From NCBI RefSeq assembly GCF_001280845.1, contig NZ_LGHP01000002.1, positions 1,109,613-1,173,612 of the forward strand: 64,000 nt of DNA, read 5' to 3'. The notes under the pieces are model-generated. The model saw nothing but the letters and a program-made list of their open reading frames with translations, did not search any database and was not told the origin of the DNA. Shown in pieces: positions 17,324 through 25,429 of this stretch. Source of the stretch: Bacillus sp. FJAT-28004 (lineage in GTDB: Bacteria; Bacillota; Bacilli; Paenibacillales; Paenibacillaceae). Every line of letters begins with the position of its first letter. The stretch's first letter is position 1. The translations under genes were made by a program, and so were the position numbers.

Positions 17324-18619
17324 ATGGACGTTTTAGTGACACCAACGCCAAGACTTGAAGGTGAACTTCAAGCGCTTTCTTCAAAAAATTACACAACACG
17401 CTATCTTCTGGTAGCCGCTCTTGCTGAAGGAACGAGTACGATCTATTTTCCAGCTCACAGTGAAGATAGCGATGCAATGCGCCGCTGTATTCGGGATTTG
17501 GGAGCAACTGTGGAGGAGGATGAGGAGAAAATCGTCATTACCGGATTTGGCCGTCATCCCAAGCCAGTTGAGCAGCTTGATGTCGGTAATGCGGGAGCGG
17601 TATTGCGTTTTTTGATGGCTATCGCGGCACTTTGCCCAGACGTAACCTTTATTAATCGTTATCCCGATTCGCTCGGCAAACGTCCTCACAGCGACCTGAT
17701 TGAATCTTTGACATCGATGGGTGTTTCTATTGAGCATAATGAAGGAAAACTACCGATTCGCATTCAAGGCGGGGCTCCAAAAGGTGGAAAAATTCAAGTG
17801 TCAGGCAACATAAGCTCGCAATTTTTGAGTGCCTTGTTGTTTTTGACGCCTCTACTCGAAGAGGATAGCGAGATTGAAGTGCTGCATGATTTGAAGTCCA
17901 AGGTTGTAGTTGGCCAGACGCTTGAAGTATTGGAGCAAGCCGGAATTGTTATTCACGCAGATGAGGACTATATGCGATTCCGTATTCCAGGCGGCCAAAG
18001 CTATGAAGCGAAAACCTATTCTGTGCAAGGCGACTATCCTGGGTCCGCTGCAATTCTAGCAGCGGCAGCCGTAACCGAATCGGATGTCATCGTACACCGT
18101 TTGGAAGAGAAGAGCAAACAGGGTGAGCGTGCTGTCGTTGACGTATTGAAAATGATGGAGGTTCCTCTTACACACGAGAACGGCATTGTCCATGTGAAGG
18201 GCAATGGCAAGCTGAAAGCCGTCGAGTTCGATGGCGATCATGCAACGGATGCTGTACTTGCGATGGTTGCAGCGGCAGTTTTTGCTGAAGGGACCTCAAG
18301 ATTCTATAATGTAGAAAACCTGCGCTATAAAGAGTGTGATCGCATTACCGATTATTTGAATGAATTGAGAAAAGCCGGCGCAAACGTGGAAGAACGCCAA
18401 GCCGAAATTATTGTGCACGGACGCCCAGAAGGTGTTGAGGGCGGTGTTGAAATTAATGCGCATTACGACCATCGTGTCATCATGGCATTATCGGTAGTTG
18501 GATTGCGTGCAAAACAGCCTATTCGAATTCGGGATGCCCATCATGTTGCGAAGTCCTATCCGATTTACTTCGATCATTTGCAAGCTTTGGGAGCAAATAT
18601 CGAGTGGATTGAAGGCTAA
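17324..18619 (+). CDS. aroA: 3-phosphoshikimate 1-carboxyvinyltransferase (EPSP synthase), divergent motifs
   Basis: 431 residues, the usual length, with the two-domain inside-out barrel signature. It condenses shikimate 3-phosphate with PEP. Recognised sites: SSKNYTTR at 19-26 (canonical DKSxxxR; the Lys and Arg are kept, Ser is Asn), GNAGAVLR at 88-95 (the residue aligned to the E. coli Thr97 position is Ala92), GKRPHSDL, SSQFLSALL, DHATDAVLA with the catalytic Asp, YKECDRI and YDHRVIMAL. Position directly after aroK supports the function. The changed motifs near the PEP site are unusual but the residues expected to be catalytic remain. GGAGATC serves as ribosome site. Confidence 0.9.
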   Translation: MDVLVTPTPRLEGELQALSSKNYTTRYLLVAALAEGTSTIYFPAHSEDSDAMRRCIRDLGATVEEDEEKIVITGFGRHPKPVEQLDVGNAGAVLRFLMAIAALCPDVTFINRYPDSLGKRPHSDLIESLTSMGVSIEHNEGKLPIRIQGGAPKGGKIQVSGNISSQFLSALLFLTPLLEEDSEIEVLHDLKSKVVVGQTLEVLEQAGIVIHADEDYMRFRIPGGQSYEAKTYSVQGDYPGSAAILAAAAVTESDVIVHRLEEKSKQGERAVVDVLKMMEVPLTHENGIVHVKGNGKLKAVEFDGDHATDAVLAMVAAAVFAEGTSRFYNVENLRYKECDRITDYLNELRKAGANVEERQAEIIVHGRPEGVEGGVEINAHYDHRVIMALSVVGLRAKQPIRIRDAHHVAKSYPIYFDHLQALGANIEWIEG

Positions 18620-18673
18620 TCGTAATAAGACGTTTAAAAGCTTGTTCACAAAATAATGAATCGAGGTATGATC

Positions 18674-19108
18674 ATGGCATTTGAGAATCCAACTCGTGAG
18701 CAAATTAAGGGTATTTTGGAGAAAAGCACAACGGTAGCTGTTGTTGGCTTGTCAGACAATCCAGAGCGTGTATCCTATATGGTATCTGAAGCGATGCAAG
18801 CGAAGGGTTACACGATTATTCCTGTCAATCCTAATGCCGATTCTATATTGGGACAAAAAAGTTATCCGTCACTTAAAGATATACCCGTGCCAGTAGATAT
18901 CGTAAATGTATTTCGAAGAAGCGAGCATACCCCACCAGTAGCTGAAGAGGCGGTTGCAATCGGCGCTAAAACCTTCTGGCTGCAGCTTGGTATTGCTAAC
19001 GATGAGGCTGCTGCGATTGCTGCTGCGGGCGGCTTAGAGGTTGTCATGGATCGCTGTATTAAAGTAGAGGATTCCATTCTGCTTCCAGGCGGGAAATCCA
19101 AAACATAA
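18674..19108 (+). CDS. CoA-binding (YccU-type) Rossmann protein
   Basis: 144 residues from ATG 18674, chosen because GAGGT sits six bases upstream; an ATG at 18656 lies before that site. The fold is the CoA-binding domain of succinyl-CoA synthetase: VAVVGLSDNPERVSYMV near residue 22, IIPVNPNAD near 47, VDIVNVFRRSEHTPPVAEEA near 77, and FWLQLGI near 101. Single-domain members of this family bind CoA, but their biological role is unsettled. It follows aroA by 54 bp and could be read from the same transcript. Confidence 0.85.
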   Translation: MAFENPTREQIKGILEKSTTVAVVGLSDNPERVSYMVSEAMQAKGYTIIPVNPNADSILGQKSYPSLKDIPVPVDIVNVFRRSEHTPPVAEEAVAIGAKTFWLQLGIANDEAAAIAAAGGLEVVMDRCIKVEDSILLPGGKSKT

Positions 19109-19245
19109 CAGTCATAAAAAACAGGTCACTCCTACACAATAAGAAAGCTTCAAGAGCGAGTGCCTAACTTGCATTCGTATTTACACAGCGAAGCAGGCGG
19201 CGGTCACTTGAGGACTATATGATTGTAATTCAAGGAGGACAAGAC

Positions 19246-19884
19246 GTGAATCAGTTTTCGCAACAACCGGGTAATTACCAAGGCCAACAGAGCTACCTTA
19301 ACCAAAACGCACATTATGAACCAGTAGGGAATGTGCAATCGCATTACCAAGGGCAGCTTAGCCAACCGACTTTTGGCAGAGAAACGAACTCCATTGTTGC
19401 TAACTCGCCAGGCGGTTACCAATTGTCAAATGCTTATAGCCAAGGAGCTCAAATGCAACATTATGCTCCCAATAGCTATTCGAATATGACGCATCCGGTG
19501 GGAACGAACAATTCATTCATGTCGCATCAACCGGTTCAAAGCTATGCCGGGTCGCCAGCAATGGCGTTTGGCAACGTTGGCCCGGTTATCGCACATGTAG
19601 GTTATCAAGCTGGATCTGATAATAACCAACATTCAATGTATCAGCCAATCTCGAATAATGGGTCACAGTATGCTCAGCATGCAGCACCCCATTATGGAGG
19701 CTACGTGCAATCGCATTTCCAAAACGGATATGGCGGTATGACACAAACTCACTCGAACACGTCAATTCACCCTGTGTATGAAGCAACTAATGCATATCAA
19801 AACGCGGGGCCAGTCATTTCCCGTGTAGGCTGGCAGTCGACGAGTGCAGTCAATTCTTCTCCTTATTCAGGCGGTATGCGATAA
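19246..19884 (+). CDS. Low-complexity Q/N/Y/S/G/H-rich protein
   Basis: 212 residues from a GTG at 19246, seven bases after AAGGAGG. Nearly the whole chain is disordered-looking and rich in Gln, Asn, Tyr, Ser, Gly and His, almost without Lys or acidic residues. Imperfect internal repeats are visible: GPVIAHVGYQ versus GPVISRVGWQ, and NVQSHYQGQ versus YVQSHFQNG. It has no signal peptide. This composition occurs in spore-coat and other self-assembling surface proteins and in prion-like domains. The family is not recognised and a coat role is only a guess. It ends at a terminator. Confidence 0.75.
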   Translation: MNQFSQQPGNYQGQQSYLNQNAHYEPVGNVQSHYQGQLSQPTFGRETNSIVANSPGGYQLSNAYSQGAQMQHYAPNSYSNMTHPVGTNNSFMSHQPVQSYAGSPAMAFGNVGPVIAHVGYQAGSDNNQHSMYQPISNNGSQYAQHAAPHYGGYVQSHFQNGYGGMTQTHSNTSIHPVYEATNAYQNAGPVISRVGWQSTSAVNSSPYSGGMR

Positions 19885-19922
19885 CATCTTTTTAATACAA
19901 TTAGAAAAGAATCATCAACATT

Positions 19923-19949
19923 GGCGGGCCCTTACAGGCTCGCCGTTTT
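19923..19949 (+). terminator. Terminator after the low-complexity gene
   Basis: GGCGGGCC pairs with GGCTCGCC (one G-T) and is followed by GTTTTA. The tail is short. Confidence 0.65.
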
Positions 19950-19952
19950 ACT

Positions 19953-19981
19953 TTGACAAAAAGGCAGCAAACGCTTAACAT
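19953..19981 (+). promoter_or_regulatory. Candidate sigma-A promoter of the PTS operon with cre-like site
   Basis: Consensus TTGACA (19953-19958) is 17 bp from TAACAT (19976-19981). A cre-like core GCAAACGCTTA at 19967-19977 lies in the spacer and -10, where CcpA binding would repress transcription. The left edge departs from the cre consensus. Confidence 0.55.
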
Positions 19982-20003
19982 CGATATAGATGTGTTTAGG
20001 ATA

Positions 20004-20060
20004 ATGCTTACGAAGTTAGTTTTGCTTTGCAAAATAAAGCATATGCTTAAGCAAAACTTT
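20004..20060 (+). repeat. SD-adjacent palindrome, copy A (upstream of PTS EIICBA)
   Basis: The copy starts ATGCTTACGAAGT and contains TTTTGCTTTGCAAAA. AGTTTTGCTT at 20018-20027 also pairs with AAGCAAAACT at 20049-20058, and GCATATGC lies between. The element ends directly at the AAGGAGG ribosome site. Similar copies are at 28403, 49095 and 56615. Confidence 0.7.
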
Positions 20061-20073
20061 AAGGAGGTACAAG

Positions 20074-21960
20074 ATGGTTTTCATTGGGAGCCTGCAGCAG
20101 CTCGGTAGAGCGTTCATGCTGCCGATGATTGTTCTGCCAGGCGCGGCCATATTTATGAGTTTAAGCAAGCTGCCATGGGCTTACTTTGGTCTGCCAGGCA
20201 TGGAAGGTTATTTATTAGCTGCTAGCGAAACAATTTTTACGTATTTACCATATATTTTTGCGCTCGGCATATCACTAGGTTTGACAGGTAATGCTCTTGC
20301 AGCGGGGATGGCAGCTCTCGTAGGTATGGCTATTTATAGCGGTATTACAGGGTCGGCTGAGGTGCCGATTGAGCCAACTGTACTTATTGGTACCCTCATA
20401 GGGATTGTATCAGGTGTCAGTCATGAGAAGTTTAAAAGTTTACGATTACCGGAATACATACAGTTTTTTGGCGGTCCGAGATTTGTACCATTATTTGTAA
20501 GTGTCGTTTGTTTATTATTCTCAATAGCTATGATCAATATTGCTCCTTATTTACAAATCATGCTGGTGGAGCTAGGAGAAATCGTTGCATCAGGCGGCGG
20601 CTTCGGCGTGTTCTTATACGGATTTGTACATCGGATTTTGGTTGTTTTCGGATTGCATCATTTGGTCAGCCATGTATTCTGGTTTCAAATTGGCAGCTTT
20701 GAAACAGCTTCTGGACAGATGATATATGGTGATCTTCCGCGTTTCTTCGCAGGTGATCCTACAGCTGGCTCGTTTATGGCTGGACTCTATCCGACGATGA
20801 TGTTCGCTTTGCCAGCCATTGCTTTCGCGATTATTCATGAGGCACGCGAGGATTTAAAGCCGAAAATTCAGAAAACGTTTATGTACGCAGCGCTTGCGTC
20901 ATTTCTAACGGGCGTAACTGAGCCGGTTGAGTTCGCATTTTTGTTTGTTGCTCCGTATTTATACGTCGTCCATGCGATATTGTCAGGTATTATAATGTGG
21001 GTTACTTATGAGCTCGGTATTAAGCACGGGTTCTCCTTCTCAGCTGGAGCTATTGATTATGTTATCAATGAGCATTTGGCAACGCGAGGATGGCTTATCA
21101 TTCCGATCGGCATCGTTGTCGGTTTCGTTTATTACTTCTTGTTTCGCTGGGCGATACGAAGATTTCGGATTCCGACGCCAGGTCGTGAGGAAGGCTCACA
21201 GCTTGATGAATGGGCAGGTGATATTCCATATCGTGCGCCGCTTATTTTGCAAGCCATTGGCGGCAAACAAAATATAGAAAAGATGGAGTCCTGTATTACA
21301 AGACTGCGGCTTAAAGTATCCAACGATAAGCTGCTCGATATAAATGCGCTTCGTAATCTTGGTGCTGCAGGCGTAATTAAGTTAGGCGGCGGTCATGTTC
21401 AGGTCGTATTCGGCACGTACTCAGAGCTTATCCGTGAAGAAATGATCAAGACCATACACCGTGATCAAGCTCAAGTTTTATTCCATTCACCAATGCAAGG
21501 CCGGATGATTCCACTGGATGAGGTACCTGATCCGATATTTGCAGGTAAGCTTGTCGGACAAGGCGTCGCATTCATCCCTGAGAAAGGGGAGCTCGTATCA
21601 CCGGTTAAAGGCAAAGTTATGCATATTTATCCGACTATGCATGCGATTGGTATCCTTACTCCTGAGGGATTGGAGGTCCTTCTTCATATAGGCATCGATA
21701 CCTCCCGCTTGGCAGGCAAAGCATATTTTAATGCGCTTGTTAAAGAAGGGGATGAAGTTACGCCAGGTATGATGCTCATCAAGTTTGATTTGCAGCGAGT
21801 TCGAAAGGAGAGCAAATCGCTTGCTACTCCTATGGTTATAACAAATTCGGATCTTGTTCACTCATGGCGGTTTGCACCATTCAAAGCGGTGAAAAAGGGG
21901 CAGTCCTCGGTATTGTCTGTTGTACTTAAAGAGAGAAACGGTGGAGGGGAAACACAATGA
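20074..21960 (+). CDS. PTS sugar permease EIICBA, glucose/N-acetylglucosamine family
   Basis: 628 residues in domain order EIIC-EIIB-EIIA. EIIC (about 1-365) has ten or so membrane segments with HHLVSHVFWFQIG and TGVTEPVEFAFLF motifs. EIIB (about 385-460) carries phospho-Cys407 in ESCITRLRLKV. EIIA (about 478-620) has phospho-His538 in LLHIGIDT. It imports and phosphorylates a hexose, probably glucose or GlcNAc. Its stop overlaps the ptsI start by four bases. A palindromic repeat immediately precedes its ribosome site, and a cre-like site lies in its promoter. No GlcT-type antiterminator gene or ptsH is adjacent. Exact sugar cannot be read. Confidence 0.9.
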   Translation: MVFIGSLQQLGRAFMLPMIVLPGAAIFMSLSKLPWAYFGLPGMEGYLLAASETIFTYLPYIFALGISLGLTGNALAAGMAALVGMAIYSGITGSAEVPIEPTVLIGTLIGIVSGVSHEKFKSLRLPEYIQFFGGPRFVPLFVSVVCLLFSIAMINIAPYLQIMLVELGEIVASGGGFGVFLYGFVHRILVVFGLHHLVSHVFWFQIGSFETASGQMIYGDLPRFFAGDPTAGSFMAGLYPTMMFALPAIAFAIIHEAREDLKPKIQKTFMYAALASFLTGVTEPVEFAFLFVAPYLYVVHAILSGIIMWVTYELGIKHGFSFSAGAIDYVINEHLATRGWLIIPIGIVVGFVYYFLFRWAIRRFRIPTPGREEGSQLDEWAGDIPYRAPLILQAIGGKQNIEKMESCITRLRLKVSNDKLLDINALRNLGAAGVIKLGGGHVQVVFGTYSELIREEMIKTIHRDQAQVLFHSPMQGRMIPLDEVPDPIFAGKLVGQGVAFIPEKGELVSPVKGKVMHIYPTMHAIGILTPEGLEVLLHIGIDTSRLAGKAYFNALVKEGDEVTPGMMLIKFDLQRVRKESKSLATPMVITNSDLVHSWRFAPFKAVKKGQSSVLSVVLKERNGGGETQ

Positions 21961-23699
21961 TTCAAGGAATAGGGGCGTCAGCAGGCATAGCGATTGGGAG
22001 ATCGTTTGTGCTTCCGAATTGGGAATGGGAGTTACCGGAGCAAAAAATCGATGTAGCCGATTTTGCCCGCGAGTTCGAACGTGTATACGAAGGTATTCGT
22101 ACCTCTAAGTCGGAAATTGAACAGATTAAAGACGATCTGCGAGATGTTGTCGGCTCAGAGGAAACACATATTTTCGATGCTCATATAGCCATTTTGGACG
22201 ATCCTGTCTTTATGAATGAAATACAAGGTATTATCCAACGCCAGTACAAAGCGGCTGAGGTTGCTGTTAAGGAAGCCATTGATCATTTTGTTACGATGTT
22301 TGATCTGCTTGATGATGAGTATATGAAGGAAAGGGCATTGGATATTAAAGATGTGGGCAACCGATTGCTGAAGCATCTGCTAGGAGCTCCGGAAATTAAA
22401 CTGCCTTCAGATACACAGCCATTTATATTGATTGCTAAGGAGCTCTCACCTTCTCAGCTTGCACATATCAATCCGCAGCATGTGCTTGGTATTGTGACCC
22501 TTGCTGGCAGCAAAACTTCACATTCAGCCATTATGGCTAGAGCGCTCGGCGTACCACTTGTTGTTGGTGTTGAGACTAAGCTAGTAGAGCCGATTCAAAC
22601 GGGGCAAACGCTTATTATTGATGGCATCGAAGGCACCGTGTTTATCGATCCTGTTCAGCAAGTTATTGACTATTATACAGAGCTGCACACGCATCAATCC
22701 GAAGCGAAAAAAAGGCTGCATGGCATTGCAGGTCATCGTCCCGTAACGCCAGATGGAAAAAGGTTGGAGCTTGCTGCCAATATTAGCTCCTACAAAGAAC
22801 TTGAAATTGCAATGTCCAGCGGGGCACATGGAGTTGGGCTGTTCCGAACGGAATTTTTGTACATGGATCGGAATAGATTTCCAAAGGAAGAAGAACAGTT
22901 CGAAGTATATCGCAGTGTAGCCGAACGTCTTGAGGGTGAGCCACTCGTCATTCGAACGTTGGATGTTGGGGGAGACAAACAGCTTGATTATTTTGAACTG
23001 CCGGAGGAAGACAATCCTTTCCTCGGTTATAGAGCTATTCGGATATCGCTGGACCGAAAGGATTTATTCAAAACGCAGCTCCGTGCTATTTTGCGAGCGA
23101 GTCATTACGGTCAAGTTAAGCTTATGTATCCCCTCATTTCATCCGTAGATGAGGTGCGTGCTGCAAACGCAGTATTAAACGAAGCGAAGCTTGAGCTTGA
23201 GGCAGCGGGGTATCCCTATGATAAAGGGATGAAGATCGGAATTATGATTGAAGTTCCTGCCGCTGTTATGATCGCAGATTTACTTGCAGAAGAAGTTGAT
23301 TTTTTTAGTATCGGGACCAATGATTTGGTACAGTTCACGTTAGCTGTGGATCGTATGAATGAGGAAATTGCTCATTTGTATGAGCCTTATCATCCAGCAC
23401 TTATTCGTATGCTGCGTATGACTGTAGAAGCAGCAAAACGGAGCGGGATAACCGTTGGCGTGTGCGGTGAGCTTGCAGGTGACTTAAGAGCGCTGCCGAT
23501 ATGGCTAAGCCTAGACGTGGATGAGCTGAGCATGTCCTCGCATTCGATTTTGCCAATAAAGGAAAGGCTCCTCTTTACTTCACAAGAAGAAAGCCACGAA
23601 GTATTTGAGCAATTGCATACTTGCCGTACAAGCACAGAAATATTGGAGCAGTTAACTGGTTTTATGGAGCGTTTGGACAAAAAAACAGCGAATGGTTAA
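21957..23699 (+). CDS. ptsI: PTS enzyme I (phosphoenolpyruvate-protein phosphotransferase)
   Basis: 580 residues, full length. The phosphohistidine domain has GSKTSHSAIMARALGVP with H189 as active site. The C-terminal PEP-binding barrel shows GLFRTEFLYM, RTLDVGGDK, FFSIGTNDLVQFTLAVDR and GVCGELAGD with the catalytic Cys. It transfers phosphate from PEP to HPr, the first step of all PTS uptake. It is translationally coupled to the EIICBA gene (ATGA overlap). In B. subtilis ptsH precedes ptsI; here ptsH is absent, so HPr must be encoded elsewhere. The stop overlaps the end of the opposing gene by four bases. Confidence 0.96.
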   Translation: MIQGIGASAGIAIGRSFVLPNWEWELPEQKIDVADFAREFERVYEGIRTSKSEIEQIKDDLRDVVGSEETHIFDAHIAILDDPVFMNEIQGIIQRQYKAAEVAVKEAIDHFVTMFDLLDDEYMKERALDIKDVGNRLLKHLLGAPEIKLPSDTQPFILIAKELSPSQLAHINPQHVLGIVTLAGSKTSHSAIMARALGVPLVVGVETKLVEPIQTGQTLIIDGIEGTVFIDPVQQVIDYYTELHTHQSEAKKRLHGIAGHRPVTPDGKRLELAANISSYKELEIAMSSGAHGVGLFRTEFLYMDRNRFPKEEEQFEVYRSVAERLEGEPLVIRTLDVGGDKQLDYFELPEEDNPFLGYRAIRISLDRKDLFKTQLRAILRASHYGQVKLMYPLISSVDEVRAANAVLNEAKLELEAAGYPYDKGMKIGIMIEVPAAVMIADLLAEEVDFFSIGTNDLVQFTLAVDRMNEEIAHLYEPYHPALIRMLRMTVEAAKRSGITVGVCGELAGDLRALPIWLSLDVDELSMSSHSILPIKERLLFTSQEESHEVFEQLHTCRTSTEILEQLTGFMERLDKKTANG

Positions 23700-24226
23700 C
23701 CCATTCGCTGTACTAGTGCATCTACAAATGCTTTCGCATAGGGAGGAAGATCTGGTGGACGACGTGCCGAGATGAGGTTTCCATCGACAACAACTGCTTC
23801 ATCGAACCATGTCGCTCCCGCATTTTCCATGTCATCTCGAATACCAGGTGTTGAAGTTACTTTGCGTCCCTCCAAAATTTTCGCTGAAATGAGTACCCAT
23901 CCAGCATGACAGATTTGACCGATCGGTTTGTCAGCTGCATTCAGTTCTTGTACGAGCTGAAGCACTTTTGGATAACGTCGCAGTTTGTCGGGGGCCCAGC
24001 CGCCTGGAACCAATAAACCAATAATGTCTTCACTGTTTACTTCATCGAATGACAAATCAGCAACGGCAGGTACTCCGTATTTGCCGATATGTTTTTTGCC
24101 TTTTTCAGGTCCAGCATATAAAACGGTTGCTCCGGCCTCGCGAGCACGGTAAACAGGATACCATAGCTCCAAATCCTCAAATTCGTCGTCTAGCAAGCAG
24201 ATGACGGTTTTATTTTGTAATGGCAT
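23696..24226 (-). CDS. DJ-1/PfpI family protein (type 1 glutamine amidotransferase-like)
   Basis: 176 residues, one DJ-1/PfpI domain. Family landmarks are FEDLELWYPVYRAREAG with the conserved Glu, LLVPGGWAPDKLRR, and the nucleophile elbow IGQICHAGWVLISA with Cys near 105 followed by His. Relatives (YraA, YhbO, PfpI) act in stress protection, with proposed protease or deglycase activity that remains disputed. GGAGGGG precedes its ATG. It converges with ptsI (4-bp overlap) and is divergent from the VanZ-like gene, 52 bp away. Confidence 0.9.
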   Translation of the reverse strand: MPLQNKTVICLLDDEFEDLELWYPVYRAREAGATVLYAGPEKGKKHIGKYGVPAVADLSFDEVNSEDIIGLLVPGGWAPDKLRRYPKVLQLVQELNAADKPIGQICHAGWVLISAKILEGRKVTSTPGIRDDMENAGATWFDEAVVVDGNLISARRPPDLPPYAKAFVDALVQRMG

Positions 24227-24278
24227 AATTTCCCCTCCATCTAGTAAAGATCTCTATTATTGTAACGAAGGAGAAACA

Positions 24279-24716
24279 ATGAAGCAAACTGAACGTAATT
24301 CTAGATCATTTTCATACCTAAGACTGCTGCGCTTTTTGCCGGCTATTGCATGGATGGCCGTTATATTTGCGCTATCTTCTAGAACAGGTGACGAGATTAA
24401 TACCATTCTCCCTTTCTTTCAGAAGTTTTTCCCCTTTATAGAAGGCTTTAATTGGGGCCATTTTGTTTCTTACTTCATTCTTGCGATTACCATTGACTAT
24501 GGCATTGGCAAGAGGGGTGACCGTTTTTGGATGAAGGTCATTATCGTCCTTATTTGTGGGTTGTACGGAATTACAGATGAATATCATCAGTCTTTCGTTG
24601 GAGGTAGAATGCCAGACGTTATGGATGTGCGGAATGATCTCATCGGAGCGGCGATTTGGACCCTTGTTGCAGCAGTGCCCTGGGTAAGGAAAATATGGAG
24701 AAAAGTAGCCCCATAA
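24279..24716 (+). CDS. VanZ-like membrane protein
   Basis: 145 residues from ATG 24279, which has GAAGGAG five bases upstream. Four membrane segments are visible (about 17-35, 55-75, 84-102 and 122-140). The family motif DEYHQSFVGGRMPDVMDVRNDLIG near residue 95-118 matches the VanZ DExHQ...R...D..N..G pattern. VanZ-type proteins modestly raise teicoplanin or lipoglycopeptide resistance in some bacteria, but most chromosomal members have no known role. It is divergent from the DJ-1 gene and 158 bp ahead of the zinc-finger gene. Confidence 0.88.
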   Translation: MKQTERNSRSFSYLRLLRFLPAIAWMAVIFALSSRTGDEINTILPFFQKFFPFIEGFNWGHFVSYFILAITIDYGIGKRGDRFWMKVIIVLICGLYGITDEYHQSFVGGRMPDVMDVRNDLIGAAIWTLVAAVPWVRKIWRKVAP

Positions 24717-24874
24717 CCGGTATTTTGCGAAAGTTTTTGAGTGTAATTTTAGTAGTAAAAATTACAAGGTTGTGCATGCAGGAATTTGTGCGAAAATAGT
24801 CGAATCAGTTATACATTATTACTCTGAAAGCTATGCTTCTTACGATAGCTGCCACTAAGAAGGGGTGGACCACT

Positions 24875-25288
24875 TTGCATAAGAGTTGTCATTGTGGCGA
24901 CATCATGAAGATGAAACTACGCACAGTTATTTATTCAGGGAAGGTAGAGATTGATAACGTTCCTATATATTCTTGCACAACCTGCAATCGCAGTGAAGTA
25001 TTTCCGGAAGTAAAGCCGGATTTATCAGGATTAATTGCTCAATTGGGGGCTCAACCAGACAAGCAGACATTTCTTTTTAATGAATGCAACGAGTGGGCTA
25101 GTATCTTGGTAGAGGCAAAGGCGGATAAGCAACAGACGGATCGTACCGCATTCGAGAGATTGGTGGAGCAGAGAATCAATAAGCTTCTTGATTTGTATTT
25201 GCTTGCTCAAACGCTAAACGATGAGGCATGGATTTTGGATTTGAAAAAGAGACTTGAGCAAATAAGCCGTCGAACTCTGCTTACATAG
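24875..25288 (+). CDS. Small zinc-finger (YgiT-like) protein upstream of ccpA
   Basis: About 137 residues from a TTG at 24875, preceded by AAGGGGTGG at good spacing. Two Cys pairs, CHCG near residue 5 and CTTC near 36, frame a short YgiT-type zinc ribbon. The rest is helical and acidic with no helix-turn-helix that I can identify, so it need not bind DNA. It lies 140 bp upstream of ccpA on the same strand; ccpA has its own good promoter in between. Role unknown. Confidence 0.7.
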   Translation: MHKSCHCGDIMKMKLRTVIYSGKVEIDNVPIYSCTTCNRSEVFPEVKPDLSGLIAQLGAQPDKQTFLFNECNEWASILVEAKADKQQTDRTAFERLVEQRINKLLDLYLLAQTLNDEAWILDLKKRLEQISRRTLLT

Positions 25289-25344
25289 TTTTTCAGATTA
25301 TTGTTTTTACATGCCATGCAAAATGAGCGAAACATGCGTCAACA

Positions 25345-25373
25345 TTGCGAAAAGAAATATTTTGTCGTATGAT
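25345..25373 (+). promoter_or_regulatory. ccpA: Sigma-A promoter of ccpA
   Basis: TTGCGA (25345-25350) and TATGAT (25368-25373) are separated by exactly 17 bp, about 55 bp upstream of the GTG start. Confidence 0.75.
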
Positions 25374-25383
25374 AACGTTAATA
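25370..25383. promoter_or_regulatory. ccpA: cre-like site over the ccpA -10/+1 region
   Basis: TGATAACGTTAATA contains the palindrome TAACGTTA and fits the TGNNANCGNTNNNA core of cre with two deviations. It overlaps the -10 box and would suit negative autoregulation. Confidence 0.4.
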
Positions 25384-25429
25384 TGCGTCGTGCGTAATTA
25401 TAAAATCTGAGCTAATGGAGAGAAACATT

